From assembly GCF_963662255.1 (NCBI RefSeq), contig NC_085046.1, positions 17,830,809 to 17,894,808 on the forward strand: a DNA stretch of 64,000 nt, in the 5' to 3' direction. Origin of the DNA: Cinclus cinclus (Eukaryota > Chordata > Aves > Passeriformes > Cinclidae). Position 1 is the stretch's first letter; each line of letters begins with the position of its first letter. Position numbers and translations under genes: made by a program. A model generated the notes under the pieces. The model made no database searches, had not been told where the DNA came from, and saw only the letters and a list, made by a program, of their open reading frames with translations. This document shows, piece by piece, positions 36,229 to 50,800 of the stretch.

Positions 36229-38555
36229 CACAGATTGATGGAATGCTATCTGACTCATACTTCTGGTCTATCAGAGCATGGTACAGGTTTGCCTAAAGTA
36301 CCCAAGGTGTGCTTTGCCAAATAAAGACAACTGTCTAAAAACCAAATGGTTGCGAGGATGTGAAATTTAAGAAAGAAAAGTGCTAGAATGCAGCAGTGCT
36401 TTCAGAGAGCAGGAGTTGTGTCCAATGTGGGCAATGACTGACAAGTGATCTCCGATCCCCGGGGCTTGGATGTGGTCTGAGAAATCTCACCCTGCTGGTT
36501 GTTACAGGCAGGATTGCAGGGGTGGTGCTCTGGCCTTGAGTCAGACTCTCACTGGCATCTGTGCTCCCTCCCCCTGATCTCCTACTAGCAGCAGCAGATG
36601 ATGGTAAGTGGCACCAAAATAATTGTTTTAAGGAATTGCATAGTGACTTTTAAAACAAGAATTATAATAGTATCTAATATCCATTTGAAGGTACTAGATA
36701 CCAGAGGGTTTTGGGTTTTTTAATGTCAGAAATGAAATTTCCAAGGTAAATAGGAAAGCTTTCCTGGAAGTTTGTTTAAGGCATTGAGATAATTCTAACT
36801 CACAAATGGGCTTGGCTTGTAGGAATATATAAATTACTTGCTTTCACAACCAAGCAGATAATTAATCTGGGTTCACACTATGGTTTTTGATTTTACTGGA
36901 CACCAGTTCACACCTTCCAGGAAGGAATATAGGAAGGATTTAAGGATTTTAAGTAAATCAGACATTATTTTCTGCAGAGGACAGCCTGTAGCTCCCATAG
37001 CAGCTTTTGCCTGTCTTTGGGACATACCAGCATGTTATGCACTTACACCTCAGATTTTGTAGGATTAATTCCTTTGTCCAGGGCTAGGGCTAAGTATAGG
37101 TGCCCACAGCTGCCAAGGATGTCTGTGATTCCAGTGGCTCTTCAAGGCACAGGGGTGCTTCTGTGACCTTATTCAGTGAATGTGAATTACTCATTTCTCA
37201 AAAAAAAATTATAGCACTCACCAGAAATGGAGGCAAGACATGGGTTTTTTCGTTAATATTTGCAATTCACTGCAGAAGTTGTCAGAGAGGTATTTTTTTT
37301 CCAAAGTTTTTAAAAATATTTTTAAAATCTTGTTTGTTCTATTCATTGAGTAAAGAGAGAAAGAAAATCAGTAATTGGTCTCTGCTGAGCCGGACCTTAA
37401 TTTTAACTGGTATTTCCTCATTTACCTATACAAGGTAAGAGTCATAAGAGATTCTGCTTTGGAGCTAGAGAAAGGCACATTGCTGGGGAAACGGCCAGAT
37501 AGGAGAAGCCTGCCTTTAAACTTAAGCCAGACACTCCTTCTTGCAGCAACTTACTTCTCTTTCTTGGTAGAAATATTGATTTTAAAAGAAAAACATGAAT
37601 AATGATTTTTTTTTGTCTTGTTGAGAAAAAATAAGGGATTTTGCATCATACCATTTTCCTGCATTTATTCTGAGCAGAGGAGAGAGGAGAGTTTCAAAAT
37701 TTGTGGAATATCTAGTTTGTGTAAGCTTTGGATCTGTAGACAGCAATCACATGTGAGAGAAAGACCTCTTGAAATATATGGCAACTGCAAAGTTTTTACC
37801 TACTCTGTGAGATTTACTACAGGAGTATTTGGATCTTTTCCTAAAACTCTTGCTATGGAAATTTTTGAGGAATTGATGCCATACTATTTACTAGCTGTAT
37901 GATTTGGCATGGGATTCTCTGCTGGCAGTGTCATGGGACTGGTCCCACCTTGAAATGCTGTGATCCATGTTAGCTCTGGATGTTTGAAAACTGTTTGTCT
38001 TTACTGGCAGATGCTGGAGGAACATCAGAGCTGCAATTAACCTATTTACAGCAAAAGCTTGCACACGACTTAAAAAACTCCCTAAACTTTAAACCAAAAA
38101 AAAAGATTTAAAAGTTACAGGACAAATGACTGAATAGAGCAAATCTGCGTTTAATTAACTGTAAAATTGGTTGCAAATGTTTTCAAAAGCTTCTAGCTTA
38201 TGGGCTGGGAAGTTGCTATTTTGGAAGCTCTCTGCAAGTGGCACAGCTCTCCAGGGAGTATGTGGGTGGTGGAAATGCCATGCTGGTGTGGGTGATGGAG
38301 CCAGGTCCCCCCATGGAAGGATGAAGCCTCTCCCAGGAAGCAGCTGAGCCTGGGGCATTGTGTGGTGCTTGCTTGCACAAGCAGCCTGATAGTGTGAGTG
38401 TGTTTTAGGTCCTATTGTTGTTTCTGCTGCTGAGAAAACTAAAGTAATTTGGAATTTCCTTGTTTAGAAACACTTCCTAGCACAGTTACCTTGGGGCCCA
38501 AAACAGCATTTCCTACCTTGGTGTGGACCACCGCTGAATGAAGAGCAATAGATCA
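36229..38555. other. Non-coding stretch, nothing recognised
   Basis: Ordinary unique sequence. Plus frames of 112 codons (37100-37438) and 94 codons (37618-37902) have no recognised features and no CpG-island or splice context. Confidence 0.6.
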
Positions 38556-38711
38556 CCAGCCTGTTGGGATGGCCCCAAATGGTGAATCAGCTCCCCAGCC
38601 TGTTGGGATGGCCCCAAATGGTGAATCAGATCCTCAGCCTGTTGGGATGGCCCCAAATGGTGAATCAGCTCCCCAGCCTGTTGGGATGGCCCCAAATGGT
38701 GAATCAGCTCC
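38556..38711. repeat. 39-bp minisatellite, four units
   Basis: Four head-to-tail units of exactly 39 bp start at 38556, 38595, 38634 and 38673, beginning CCAGCCTGTTGGGATGG. They are nearly identical; the end of the second unit and start of the third differ by two or three substitutions. Since 39 is a multiple of three, open frames persist on both strands and read as 13-residue repeats; a 159-codon plus frame (38564-39043) and a 103-codon minus frame (38513-38824) result. Low divergence implies recent expansion. No evidence of coding. Confidence 0.97.
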
Positions 38712-40379
38712 CTCCTTGGGGATGCCCAGTGCACATGGAGGCCATGAGAAAGCCGGGAAGGGTGAGGGCTTCCAGGAAAACTTGTGCTGTCAAAAGTTGC
38801 CACTGCAAATGTTTGGCAAAACATTTTTCAAGGGGCTGGAACAAGGGGCTAATGATAAGAATTGATCATTTTATTATTGTGGCTGAAAGGGGTGACATAG
38901 CAGATGAAAAAGTATTTCCAGAGCAGTCAGTATTTCAGGTTGTATTTGTTGCAGAGAAGCATCCAAAACCCTCAGCCAAACCTCAATGCCTGAATAGCAG
39001 AGATTGGCACAGAATGAGTCAAAGTACACTGTGTATTCGTTGATTTAGGTTGCAAATCTAACTTCTGATCCTTTCCAGAGTATCAATGACCATTAAAAAA
39101 CCCTGATTTTGTGGCAGAAGCCTTGCAAACTGAAGTGCTTCTTGGGAAGTGATGGGAGTTGAATGCCAAAAAAATGTGTTTATTGTCTGAGGAACACTAT
39201 TAACAACTATTTAATTTCCCTAAAAAATTCAGCTTTTATCTAGAAAAGAATAAACTCTGAAAAAAAAACCAGAAAATCCCCTCCCTCCTAAAAAATAATA
39301 AAACTTTGAAAAATGTCTTAATAATGAAGTTGAAGAAATTATTTAAAACATAATTTATTCATTGTATGTAAATAATCTAATAGATCACCAAAGTAATAAT
39401 TTTTTTAAACTCTTTAACTAATATATCTCTATTTTAATTATTACCTGATGGATTAAAGTATTTGTTACTTGTCTGGAGTAGGTCTTGGTCAGAGATGTAG
39501 CAGCAATAATAGGCTCTGTTCCAGTTCTGTGGTCAGATCAGCATACAGCCTTATCATGGGAGATTTTTACGTGTGTGTATTTAAAATCTTTCTCACATAT
39601 GAATGTTTGTACACTACATGGTTGTGAAAACAGCTGTCACAGTTTGCTGTTTCAGTCTGCAGTCTTTACTTACCAGCTCTGATGGATGCTTTTCTTCCTT
39701 CATTTCCTGGCGACATCTCACTGAGTTTCTGTGATGTTGACCCTGGTGGTGCTGAGACTACTGAAGCTCTTTTACTTGTCCTTAGTCCATGTTGGGAACT
39801 TACCTCTTGCAGTTATGATGGTCTTCAATTCTTGAAGATGATCCTGTATTCTCTTAAAAGTATCATTTTATGCTGAACACTTCAGCTCAGTGTGCAAACT
39901 GAGGGGTCAGTGCTGCTCTCCAGGCTCTGTCATCTGTCCGTGGGGCAGAGATGAAACCCTAACAGACACAGCATGTGAGAACCTCAGGGTGTCATCATTT
40001 TTCACAGCTTCTGGAGAAGTACCAAAGTCATTTTGGTTTTACAAATGGCAGCAGAGGAGCAGAGCCACTGCAGTCCAAATCCCCAAAGACATTTAAACAA
40101 TTACTTTCTGTACAGGTGCTGACCCCAAGTAGACATCACCTGCCTGATGCAGGCTCTGCAGAGCCCTCCTGCCAGCATGAGATTATTTTCTTTTATTTGT
40201 GAGATGAGGAAAATATTTGTTTCAGGGCGTAAGACTTCAGTCTTAAAGGCTACATTGGTGTTGTTAGGACCTGGTAATTTTATTGTTATGGAATAATGGG
40301 GAATTTTCCTTGGAAGGACAGGAGCTGTGGTTCAGAAAACTTTCACTGGCCTAACAAAGTAGAAACATTTACAGGCCTC
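38712..40379. other. Non-coding stretch, nothing recognised
   Basis: Unique sequence; AT-rich around 39240-39480. Small frames only. Confidence 0.6.
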
Positions 40380-40500
40380 ATCAGGAATAAGTAATAACTT
40401 TAATGGAGCAGTTAATTAGTTCTGCTCTTTTCAGACGGGATCATTAGAATTTAATGAGAATTAATAATTTCATAAAGTATGGAAATATATTGCCCCAAGC
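40380..40500. promoter_or_regulatory. Candidate conserved non-coding element
   Basis: Consecutive homeodomain-type cores: TTAATTAG (40412-40419), CATTAG, TTAATGAG and TTAATAAT within 90 bases. Repeat-free; conservation is inferred only. Confidence 0.25.
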
Positions 40501-43500
40501 AAAATACGGTAACACACATTTCAGAGATAGCTGTTTTAAATTAATAAGGTGACATTTTCTCATATTGTTGGATGATCTATAATATTTTTATGTAGTAACT
40601 CAAGATAAGGTATTTGGATCACATTATAAAGTACTGTTTGAAAGTACCAAATCTCCATTGTTGGTGAATAGGAATATAAACCTAAATACAGTGATGTAAA
40701 TGCAATTCTTTATCACTGTTGGCTTTTTTCTTGAGCATCTAAAGACAAAGATCACCTAGAAGCGTCACTGAAGAGCAGCAGAATTCCTGTGCCATGTGCT
40801 GTAATCTCTTGTGTCAGCTTTACCACACTATTGATTAAATTGATTAAAACAAGCCCCTTAAGAGTTTGAGAATAGGATGTCATAAAAGCAGGACAGAAAA
40901 TATTCATAGAACATAGATTTGGAGCTATCTTAGTTGGACATCATCTTACAACATAGTAAGTAATGTAACAAACAACAAATAAGTATTCAGTATAAGAGGA
41001 GTTTTTAGTCTAGTGTTTTATGCAAATTATTATCTATAGTTGTTGTGCCTCAACTATTATTCAAGGTGTAAAGAGGAGCCATTTCTCATTTCCATATTCT
41101 GGGCTAGTTTAAATTGGCCTGACTTCCACTGACACTCATGAGCTTGTACCAATGTCCTTGAGTCAAGAATGGGGCCCAAATGTTTTAATGAGGACCTTGG
41201 AAGTCCTAGGAAAGAGGCAAGGAGATTCCTTCTGTATATGTTATAACTGCTGATGTGCCTATCTCACAGAATTTTTCCTTTGCTGCTTGAACATATGGAG
41301 GACATCCTTTATTGTATTGGTTGCAAATTGAAATAGTTGATCAATAAACCCAAATTAGATTGATGTTATTATGAACTATTCCTCTGAACATGGCCTGTAC
41401 TTGCAGGCTAAACAAACATTGCATAAAATGGAGGCAGCCAAAAAAGTGTTGATCCTGTCCAGCCCCCACCCCTACGGTGTGATATAACACATGTACGTCT
41501 AACATGGTAAAATCAGCATAAAGATGATGCCATGGGGCAGAGACTCAGACTTGCAGAGTTTCTAATCTTATTCCTGAAAGAACTAAAGGGCGAGTAAGAG
41601 CCAAAGTAGAGCTCCCCTGCCACTGGGGCTAGGCTGTGGTACCCTATCATTAGAGCAGTGTTTGTGGGGGGATCTGAATTCCTCATGCTGTAGCAAAACT
41701 AGCCAAAGCACAGACAGATCTAACTATTTAGCTTTTCATGATGGTCCAGCCCATTTCATTTTTCAAAACTGCAGAGCAGTGAAATGAAGCAGTCTTTCTT
41801 GCTGGCTCTTCTGAGAGGAAAAAAAAAAAGGCAGGGAGAAAATGCTGGCTCAAACTTCAAATGCATAATACATCTCCCATCACAGATGTGAAAGAAAATT
41901 ACCTACCAGATCTTTTCAGTAGGAGTTTCTATTTAAAGTGAAACATGTGATCATTACAGTATTTCAACAGTTAGATGAAAAACTGCTGCAATATATGCAC
42001 ATATATATATATAAAATTCCACAAGAGATGAGTACTTGGAGGGGGCATTCCAAGTATTGGCCATCTCAAAATATGCAACAAACTACATTCTGCTACTCTC
42101 AGTTTTTCTTAATAACTATTTTAGATTTAAGACTATGATGCATTTTTTTTTCCTCTGCCTCATTTTAGTCTTCCAAGGATGATGTTTTCTGTTCCTACAA
42201 TGATTCCTGTGTACTGCAGCAGCACTGAGGCACTAGTGGCTGGAAATTCAGAGCTACTGTTTCTATATAACAAAAAAGAGAACCTCCTTTAGGAAGCTGT
42301 CAAATGCAAGAATACAGAGAGGGGACCTGTGGGCACAGCAGAGCAGACATTGCAATGGCACTGCTTGTTGTACGTGAGATGTGAAGGCTGAGATTTGACC
42401 ATTGCTTGGTAATCACTGGGTGGGGAGTTGGTCAGGCACAGGATGTGGCAGCATCCTAAAAGCCCTGGGGTCTGATGCCAGCTGGTACCTGTAAGCAGCC
42501 CTGGAGGACCCTGACCACTGTTCCCACTGCTTCCTCTCCCACACTGGATCATGTGCTGGAGGTAGCCCAGGTTTGGCAGCAATACTCTTTTTCCATTCCT
42601 GTTCTGCAAGAATTTTCCCTTGCTCTCCCTAAGCAAATGAGAAGGTAAGGGAAGGAGGAGACATCATGTCTGGTACCTCAGTTACTCCTGAGTTACATTT
42701 GTACTGGCTTTGGAGGCTTTGGTGCTGTGAAATGACCATGCATTCCTTCCCTGTGGGAGGCCATGCAGTGGAAAACTCCCTGTGCTTGCTTGCAGCAGCC
42801 TTACACTGCTCCTCCTGACTGGTCCTGCTAGAGACATTGCTGGACTTTTCCTTTTGAAGTCTGTCTTACCTGTCTCCATTTTCACAGGGGTCAGGGCCAT
42901 GAGTCCAATTGCTTTCCACTCACATAATGGGTCTTTCCTCAAAATAATGAGTAAAAAAAATGAATAGCAGTAACAGCTTTACTAATCCAGATCTTCTGTG
43001 TTGTTTGAATGTTGGTTTAGGCATTAATTAGAGAGCAATAAGCATCATCAGCTCTACACTTGATCACCTATCAGATGATCTAAAAACTTGTTATTTGGTC
43101 CCGTCAGATGATTAGAATCTTATTGCTGCATTTTATTAAATATTGATGCCAAAGTTTTGTTTTCAACATTTGCAAATTCTTTTAGTCATTTAACAGGAAA
43201 ATGAAAAGGTTTCAGTTTGGTGAGAGCTATTGTAATTATATTTACTATGCAGTTGATTACTGTATGCTGAATATGTACGTACTTTTGTATTGCACCTAAA
43301 AAATTATTTAAAGGAATGTTAAAACTACGAAGTGTAGTACTCTGAAAATGGGAAATTATGGTGTTTTCCTGCATAAATTTAAAACTCTTTAGGGAAATCA
43401 GACCCACAGGTTAGCTGTCTGGACACTGTATACAGTGCATGAGGAGAGGCAGCCACCTCCAAGTGGGATTTAAACAAACTCATGGTCTGTAAGCCACCTA

Positions 43501-46500
43501 CACTGCGCAAGAGATGGGGCTCCATCTGAAATCTGAACTCTCTCCAGAAGTGAAGCACCTGACTGTGGTCAGGAAGGAGCTTCCTTGGTGTGTGCAGGAC
43601 CTGCAGCCTGCAGCAAGCAGCTCTGCTGGTAAGTGCTCCTTTCCCAGGGGAGAGAGACATCAGGACAACCTCCAAGGGAAAGGCGTGTTGCTGGGGAAAA
43701 CTCCCGTACTGCAGTGAGATTTCTATTTACTTCAGGGAGAGTGTAACATCCTGACAGCCGCAGGGATGCTTATGCACTGTAAGTATAATTGTAACTGGAT
43801 AAATGTAGAAATGTTGCAGGAGTAGCTGATGGACTTGAGGCCTCCCTGTCGTAGGCACCACCTCCACCACTCAGTATGGTGATGTACTCTTCCACTTTCT
43901 GGGGCTCTGTGGATCTTCACTTCTTTGCTGAACTTCAGCACAACTTCAAAATGAAGGGGTTAAATGCACCCCCCGCAGATTTGCTCTGTAGATGGGATCT
44001 AGGAGTGTTTGAACTCCCTTCAGACTGTGGAGAAGTAGTCTAAGTCTGCTGTTCCTGTACAAGTCCTCAGGAAACGATTTTATAGAAGGGATTACTGCTG
44101 CTAACTGCAGGGGCATCATAAAACCAGTGATCCCTGCTCCACCTCTGGAAAAAGAGGCTGGAGGTAGAAAGAGAGTTGCAGACAGTGCATACCAAAAGGA
44201 TACAGGTACTACAGCCCCAAGGGAAGAGAGGAGCTGCCACGAGCAGTGAGAGAGAACTGCCCAGGCCCTCAGTGCTCTTCTCTGGCAGAGGGCTAAGGAC
44301 TATTTGCTCTTTAATGAAAGTTGAAATTGTTTACTGCATTTCAAGATAGGCTGGGAAGGCAGGCAGAAAGCTCACACAGCCCTGGTTTGACCTTGTCTGC
44401 TGTCCCTTTGTTCAGGAGGATCTTCAAATGTGCATATAGTGGGGATTTTGCACAGTTCTTATTCTGGATCTGAGTTTGAACTCTGGGGCTACTGTTCATG
44501 TGAGCAAAGAAAAACTTCACTGTGAGCAAAATTCCTGCTGCTTCAACCCACGGAGCTACAGTGACAACCTTTCCCTTGCAATGGGTTGATTGGAAGGCCT
44601 TTGCCTGGTGCTGTGGCTAGAAACTATTGAACCTGGCTGAAGTTTGTGGGACTGGGAGCCATGCCAATAATAGAGGAGTCAGGCAGCACTTTAAAATGTT
44701 GTTTTCACAAGCACATAAATCCCATTTAGCAGTATTTTTGTCAAACTGCTCCTTTATGTGATGTTACCTATGTGATGGTATAGAAGCCAAGACTAAAATT
44801 TATTCTTCAATGTGTTTCAACCTCAACTTCTGTCTGAGTTCTTTAGCTGGTATGAATTCATGTAGCTCCTTTAGCTTTAGAGATGTGATGATTTACACCA
44901 GCTGAAGAGAGGTTCCCTCTTTCTAATGTCATTTCCTTGGGCCTTTTTCATGTGGTGTTTTCCTGTCATTTCATTTTTCATTCTTTTCCAAGAATCTTAA
45001 ATGTTTCACTGTAAACATTAAAAATCCACTTGTGTCTTTGGCATCAAATATAACAATAGAACTTGTTTTTACATCTCTCAGTGGTACAATATAGAGGCAT
45101 TGCCAAAAGCTATCCACTATCATTACAAACATGGGAATGGAAGACATATATAAACATAGAAGTGTAACCCCTTTCTCGAATAAGAGTTTATAATAGCAAC
45201 AGTGAACTTGACCCAGTGCATTTCCTGTAGGGATAAGGTGACCTGCAGGGGTTAATGGCCTGTGGCTTTGCCTTGGGCTATCATCTCACCCAGCCAGTGA
45301 TTAATCCTGGAGAAATGCCCTTTGCTCCCATCATTATCCCTTAAATGGAACCTTTAGAATTCAAAATGATTTTGGAATGGAATTTACCACTGCCCTGCAC
45401 TCCATTCATTGCAAGGAACTTTACTGTAACTGCATGTCACACTTGCATAAATAACCTTCAGAGGAAAAAAAAAGAAAAGAAAGATGAAAGGACTGGCCCA
45501 GAAAAAGGAATAAAACTCCAGTGCAGGCACCACTGCTGGTAATATTTCAACAGCAGGGTGATTCTCTAACAGGAGACTAAAGCTGCTGCAGCAAGTGGAG
45601 GTAAAAGAGTCTGAAAGTATTTGATGTCTGTAAGAATTTTCCTGTGTGAGCATTAAATGTAGCATATTTTCAAGCAGCATAGCAATGTGTTATGTTTTTT
45701 GTTTTGTTTACTTAGCTGCTTCCCAGGCATATTCTTGACAAATTAGGTTTTCTTAATAAAGTTAGGATGGCAAGGCCCCTGTACTGGCAGCACATGGTCT
45801 GAAGAGCTGCTGAAGGAACTGGTTATTCCTTTGGACAAGCAAAGTGCAAGAGACTGTGAGTGTCAAGGCATTGTTCTGCTTCAAAGCCAGAAAGCTTCAG
45901 TTCATCTGCTGACCTCTCTTGCAGGTCTTTTTCTTGCAAATTGTATCTGCCAGCTAAGCAGCTCAGGTACAGCATATTACTTAAATTTCATTCCTGAGAA
46001 TGGAGTAAAATCTGTGGTAGTAAAGCAATCAGTGACCTCAATCATGTCTATACTCCCCTCTTAATCCATCTGATGTAGGCTTCATGCCTGGCTGTATTAA
46101 GGTACACATGCCTAGTACACAAGGTTGTAGACACAATTAAACCTACTTACTGTTTTTCATCTTTTTATAAAGACAAGTTTTAATCACTGTTTTAATCAAG
46201 GAATATTTCAGACAAGAAGATTTTCATCATCAGTGCTGGACAATCAATTTAGGATAACTCTACCATTAATACTGGTGACAAAAGTCTGCAATGCCATTCT
46301 TGCTGTCTCCTATGTCATATGTACTGGTCACAGGCACACATCAGTAAGAAACATATTCCTAATGTATTTGGACTGATTCTGCATGTGGAGCTGTCACTTG
46401 TTGCATGAAGTGACTCTGGTGGTAATGGTCACTCAGTGAATGGCTTTATTTTGATCCTAGTAAAGGCCATTTTTTTATTCAGTAGCATCCTGCACTTTTT

Positions 46501-47778
46501 TCTTTTTTTCTCTTTCTTTTTTTTTTTTTTTAATTGTGGATCAACCTCAAGAAAGCAAGCAAGACAACCTATAGTTACTGCAAAGTTGAAATATTCTCCA
46601 GCTGGTTCAGGGTAAACAGAGTTTGGGATGGTCTCCAATAAACTTCTTATTCTTCCTCTGGTGTGTGGCCAGCATGCAGCAGACTGAAGCAGGGCTGTCC
46701 CACTCCTGGAGCTGGCTCCTGGACAGTGGGACACTGTACTTGTGTGGTGTTTGTCTGTCAGAAGCTGCTGACTACACCATAGAGCAATTCATAAGTAGAG
46801 ATGACCGTGGTCTTTTCTGTTGCTCTTTCACTGAGTGAACCCAAATCAAGATTTTGATGGAAACTGGCATTCCACACAGTACCAGCATTCCCTGCAGGTG
46901 GTATCAGGAGTGGTTTCTGACAGGTACAGGTGATGGTGTGGCCCTTCTGTGAACCCTTACCTTGCTTGCTGAGCAATGAGCCTGTGATGGACTTTGCCTG
47001 GTCTCTGGACTTTGTGGAGCTCTGGTCTCAAACCCATGAACGAGAACTTTGTGGATCGGTGGCTGAAGGTACAGTCATGGGTATAAGGTCAGCATTGGAG
47101 GAGCATACACACAGAACAGTTCTACCCTTTGAAGCCTAGCCTTTCCTATTCTTAGGGCTTAGTTTTTAAAATATTCTCCAGGCCCTCTCCTCCTGCAGTA
47201 GCCAGAAAAAAACATGTTGCTGTGCCACGGTTTTCTGTGGCTGCTGGGCAGCCTGGCAGTGCTCAGAGAGAGGCTCAGTTCCCAGCCCTGGGACCAGGAC
47301 TTTCAGGTTTGTTGCTGTGTAAGTTCCTGCTCTGCACTGTGCCAGTCAGATCTAATGCGAAGGCAGACAATACAAGTGTGATTCTTTGGCTTGATGGCCT
47401 TCTTTCTTGACAACAATCTCATCAACCTCTCTTGTATCTCACTTCCCATTCATGGTGTCTCAACTAAATTCTAAAGTGTCTGGAGGATGTGCCACATTAT
47501 GGAAAGATGAAAGACCTATTGAGATACTGTTGGAGAGCTCTATTAACCAGAGGATGCAAATACAGACTCTGGAGCTACCTCTAGCTGACCAACTCCCTCA
47601 TGTTTTGTAATATTTTCCCCATGCTGTCTTTAAATTTTCTTCATATTCCAAAATCAAACTAAACCTCTGACTATGCTTTGGTAACCTGCCTATTAAGTGG
47701 GCACTAATTATACATAAAGATTTACCATCAATCATTTAAAGTGACATGGGAAAGGAACAAAAAGTGAGGACTAGAATG
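40501..47778. other. Long non-coding stretch, nothing recognised
   Basis: Contains a short TA run at 42001-42014 and a T-rich block at 46495-46531. Somewhat GC-richer patches at 42300-42900 and 43400-44300 hold overlapping frames of up to 115 codons on both strands, without recognised domains. At 43628 CTG is followed by GTAAGTGC, which would serve as a splice donor, but no matching exon was identified. Confidence 0.6.
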
Positions 47779-47875
47779 GTTTGTTTAGTTGGTTTGTTTT
47801 TGTTTAGTTTTGTTTGTTTTTTTGTTTGTTTGGGGTTTTTTTGCTTTTTGTTTGTTTGTTTGTTTGTTTGTTTTC
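47779..47875. repeat. TTTG-rich tract
   Basis: Imperfect TTTGTTTAG/TTTTG units that become a pure run of about seven TTTG units at the right end (47849-47871). Typical simple-sequence degeneration. Confidence 0.9.
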
Positions 47876-50800
47876 CCCATGGTGCTGGGAAAAGGCATTA
47901 AATACTTTGGGAATATTTGATTTTTTAAAAATTAGATTTATCTTCCTTCTTATTTTTCATCAAGACTGAAAACATTAAAAAACAATATTTTTCAATTATC
48001 AATACTTAAATCAGTGCCTATAAGATTTTTTGAGAGGTCCCTGTTTCTTTCTTAAGACAAAGCTGCTGCTCAGCATCAGTGATTCCTAATACATTTTTAG
48101 CAACACCAGGGATCAGAATAGATTTCACATACATTCATATACATAAGTGAACTGAAAGAAGGGTGCATGTCTTTATTTTTGGGAGTAGCTTTAGTTCTGG
48201 AAATTAGAAGAAAAAAAGCTTATAGTTAAATTTTTTAAGCGTTTCAGCTGGCTATAGGAGAAAAGGAATTTTGCCTGAAAATGAGCGCTCTGATTCTAGT
48301 TTACTGGGAAGGAGAAACAGTAATAAATTGTATCATGTTTACAAGCACCTGTACAAAGTGTTGCCATATGTGTAAAACCTCAGGGCATGTGGGGCCATAC
48401 CACAGTTGGGACGCCCATCCTTCTTTCTGTTTTGTTGGAGGAAGGAAGTGTCTTGTCCCTGTCTTGGGAACGGGAGAGGCAGTCTGGAATGGGACCACTG
48501 TTACCACTATCACTGTAACACAGGATTAGCTAAATCAGATTTATGCCATGTTTTTTTACTTAACGACAATAAAATTCCTTGTTGGTTTCATGTCTTTTTT
48601 TTTTTTATTCTTCTTTTTTTTCTTTTTTTTTCCCCCTTCTGTATTACCAGCTATGAGAAAACATTTAAAACAACCACATGCCTGAAAATAATTCATTATG
48701 AATTCTTTTAAATTCTCCCAACTGTTTTCATTTTACCAGTCTTAAAGTTACATTTCATTGTGTGTTTGGAGGGAGTCAGGCACCACAGAACCTGAAACCT
48801 GAAAGAGACTTCTACATTTTATTAGGGTATAAATAATGCTTATAATTTGATGGAGCTCCTTGAATAACACAACAACAGAATTGGGTATGGCTTACAGCAT
48901 CATACTTGCTTTGTCTGTGGAGCTTGTGCTGCAGATTGCTTTCCTACAGATTGCCTCCTGCCAGTGAGAAAGTCATAAAGGCCCACCTTAATCACTGGCT
49001 ATGTCTAAACCCTCAATTTAATCCCTATATAGGGCACCACATACTTTTTAAGATGAAACTTGAAGAACTTAAAGAGTGGAAAATATGTTCTTATTAAGGT
49101 GTAGTTGAGGCTGCCATGTGATAATGCAGGGGGTGGGACAGACAGCTGGTCCCAAGCATGTTAATTTGTAAAGGAGAAAACAACAACCCTGTAAAGGGTT
49201 CCACAACATCACTCTGCTGAGACACTGGACAGTCCAGGACTTGTCTAAAATTCCTTTTGTTTCACAAAATAATTTTCATGTATTTAAGACAAGGGGAGGG
49301 AAGGGGGAGATACAGTAGCATTTCTTAAAACTAGAAACCAGAAACTTTATAAACTGTAATTATTTTTTAAAGAAAACATTGTTTCTAATCAGCTCCATAG
49401 GTTGTATTTTATGGCACATGGATGGCTGTGGACTTTCAACACACATACTCTGTCTCCTCCTGCCTCTGCTCACAAGGAATTCAAACACAAAGTATCACTC
49501 AGGGAAAACAAAATTGAAAGCTTAATTGGTTGACTGGTATTTTGCTCTTTCACTTCCATACTGTATCTGATCATCATGGCCTTTAGCTAAGATGATGTAT
49601 TAGGAGACGTGTTGCCTTTGGTGGCACAGTCAAACAGGCTGCTTTCTAAATCACCTGTTAGACAGGCTTTCCACTGGCAATGCAATGTCTCCGTGCCCAT
49701 TGCCTGGAACAGAGGTTGCTAATCCCAGTGGAAGGGGACAGGGACATGCAGTGAAGCTGTGCACCAGAGATCACTTCAGTGTATCCCTATAGCTAGTGAC
49801 CACATGTATGTCCCAGACAACCTTTTCAACAGGAGAAGGGCAAATGGCCTTCTGGAGCAATCCTTGCTTGCAGAGATTTGAGTGCAGCTGTCAAGGAAGG
49901 GCAGCAGAGCCAGCATTGTTCCACAGAGAGTTGTGGCATCATGGCTGTGTTGCAGCCATTTATCATCAGCCTCTGTCATTCCCAAACCGGGGCCTCTCAC
50001 ATGGTAACACAGAGTGCCACTGCTCCTTTACTGACTTGGTCCCTGGTTAATCAGTTTGTTCAGGTTTTGAATTCTGTATTCAAGCATATTTTTAACAATG
50101 AAAAGCTCTCTGTGCTAAAAGAAAGGTCCTACGTATTTGAGTCACATTCTTTTCTCTCCAATCATTTCAGGTTTTGTGTCACTTGAATTGTACTAGCTGT
50201 GGCTCATTATGAGAAGTATTTGTCAGTGTGGGCACTAAGGCACGCAGGGCCCTGCATGTGAAATTTAATCATGGGCATGGGAATTTCCTGTCCATTCCCT
50301 TGAAATATTGTTGCTTAAAACTTGATAGAGTGAAGGTTTTGCAAATTGAAAGAGAGAACCATGAAGGAAGATAGACAGAGGAATGGACAGAACGGTCCGG
50401 AGATGTCTGATGTCTGGGGATTGAAGAAAAAGGCCAGGTTCCCTTAGGAGCAGTGAATGACCCTGGAACCATTGGAACAGAGAAAAAAGAAGACACCCTG
50501 AAGGAGTGAGGGATACAGGATGGAGCCTGATGACAAACAGTGAGGGACAGATCCTTGAATTGGATCAAGAGAGAGAAAAAAAGGCTTGGAGGGGAGAAAG
50601 AAAGAAGGTTAGGCCTGGAGGGAGCCTTCTGTCCAGAGGACCTTCAAATCAGATTGTAAGCACAGGATGCATATGCTGATATTACAGTGCAAGGTTCTCA
50701 GAAAAACTATGGGATAAAATTGGCGTAATTTTTATTTCATAGATTTGCTCTGCCTCTCCTGTCCCACTAGAAAGATTTGAGCAAGTGCTGAGTCCTGGTC

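Noticed and set aside
38513..39043. 13-residue peptide repeats on both strands; also considered as a CRISPR-like array
   Set aside because: Units are contiguous with no spacers, so it is a minisatellite. Openness on both strands follows from the unit being 39 bp.
40913..40960. Possible CR1 tail (CATAGAACATAGAT followed by a TTGGACATCATC-like string)
   Set aside because: Only a loose resemblance to the CR1 3' end, without the octamer repeats or the conserved body upstream or downstream.
43514..43720. Possible exon ending at a GTAAGTGC donor (about 43629)
   Set aside because: No acceptor-bounded frame or protein similarity could be recognised; donor-like strings are frequent by chance.
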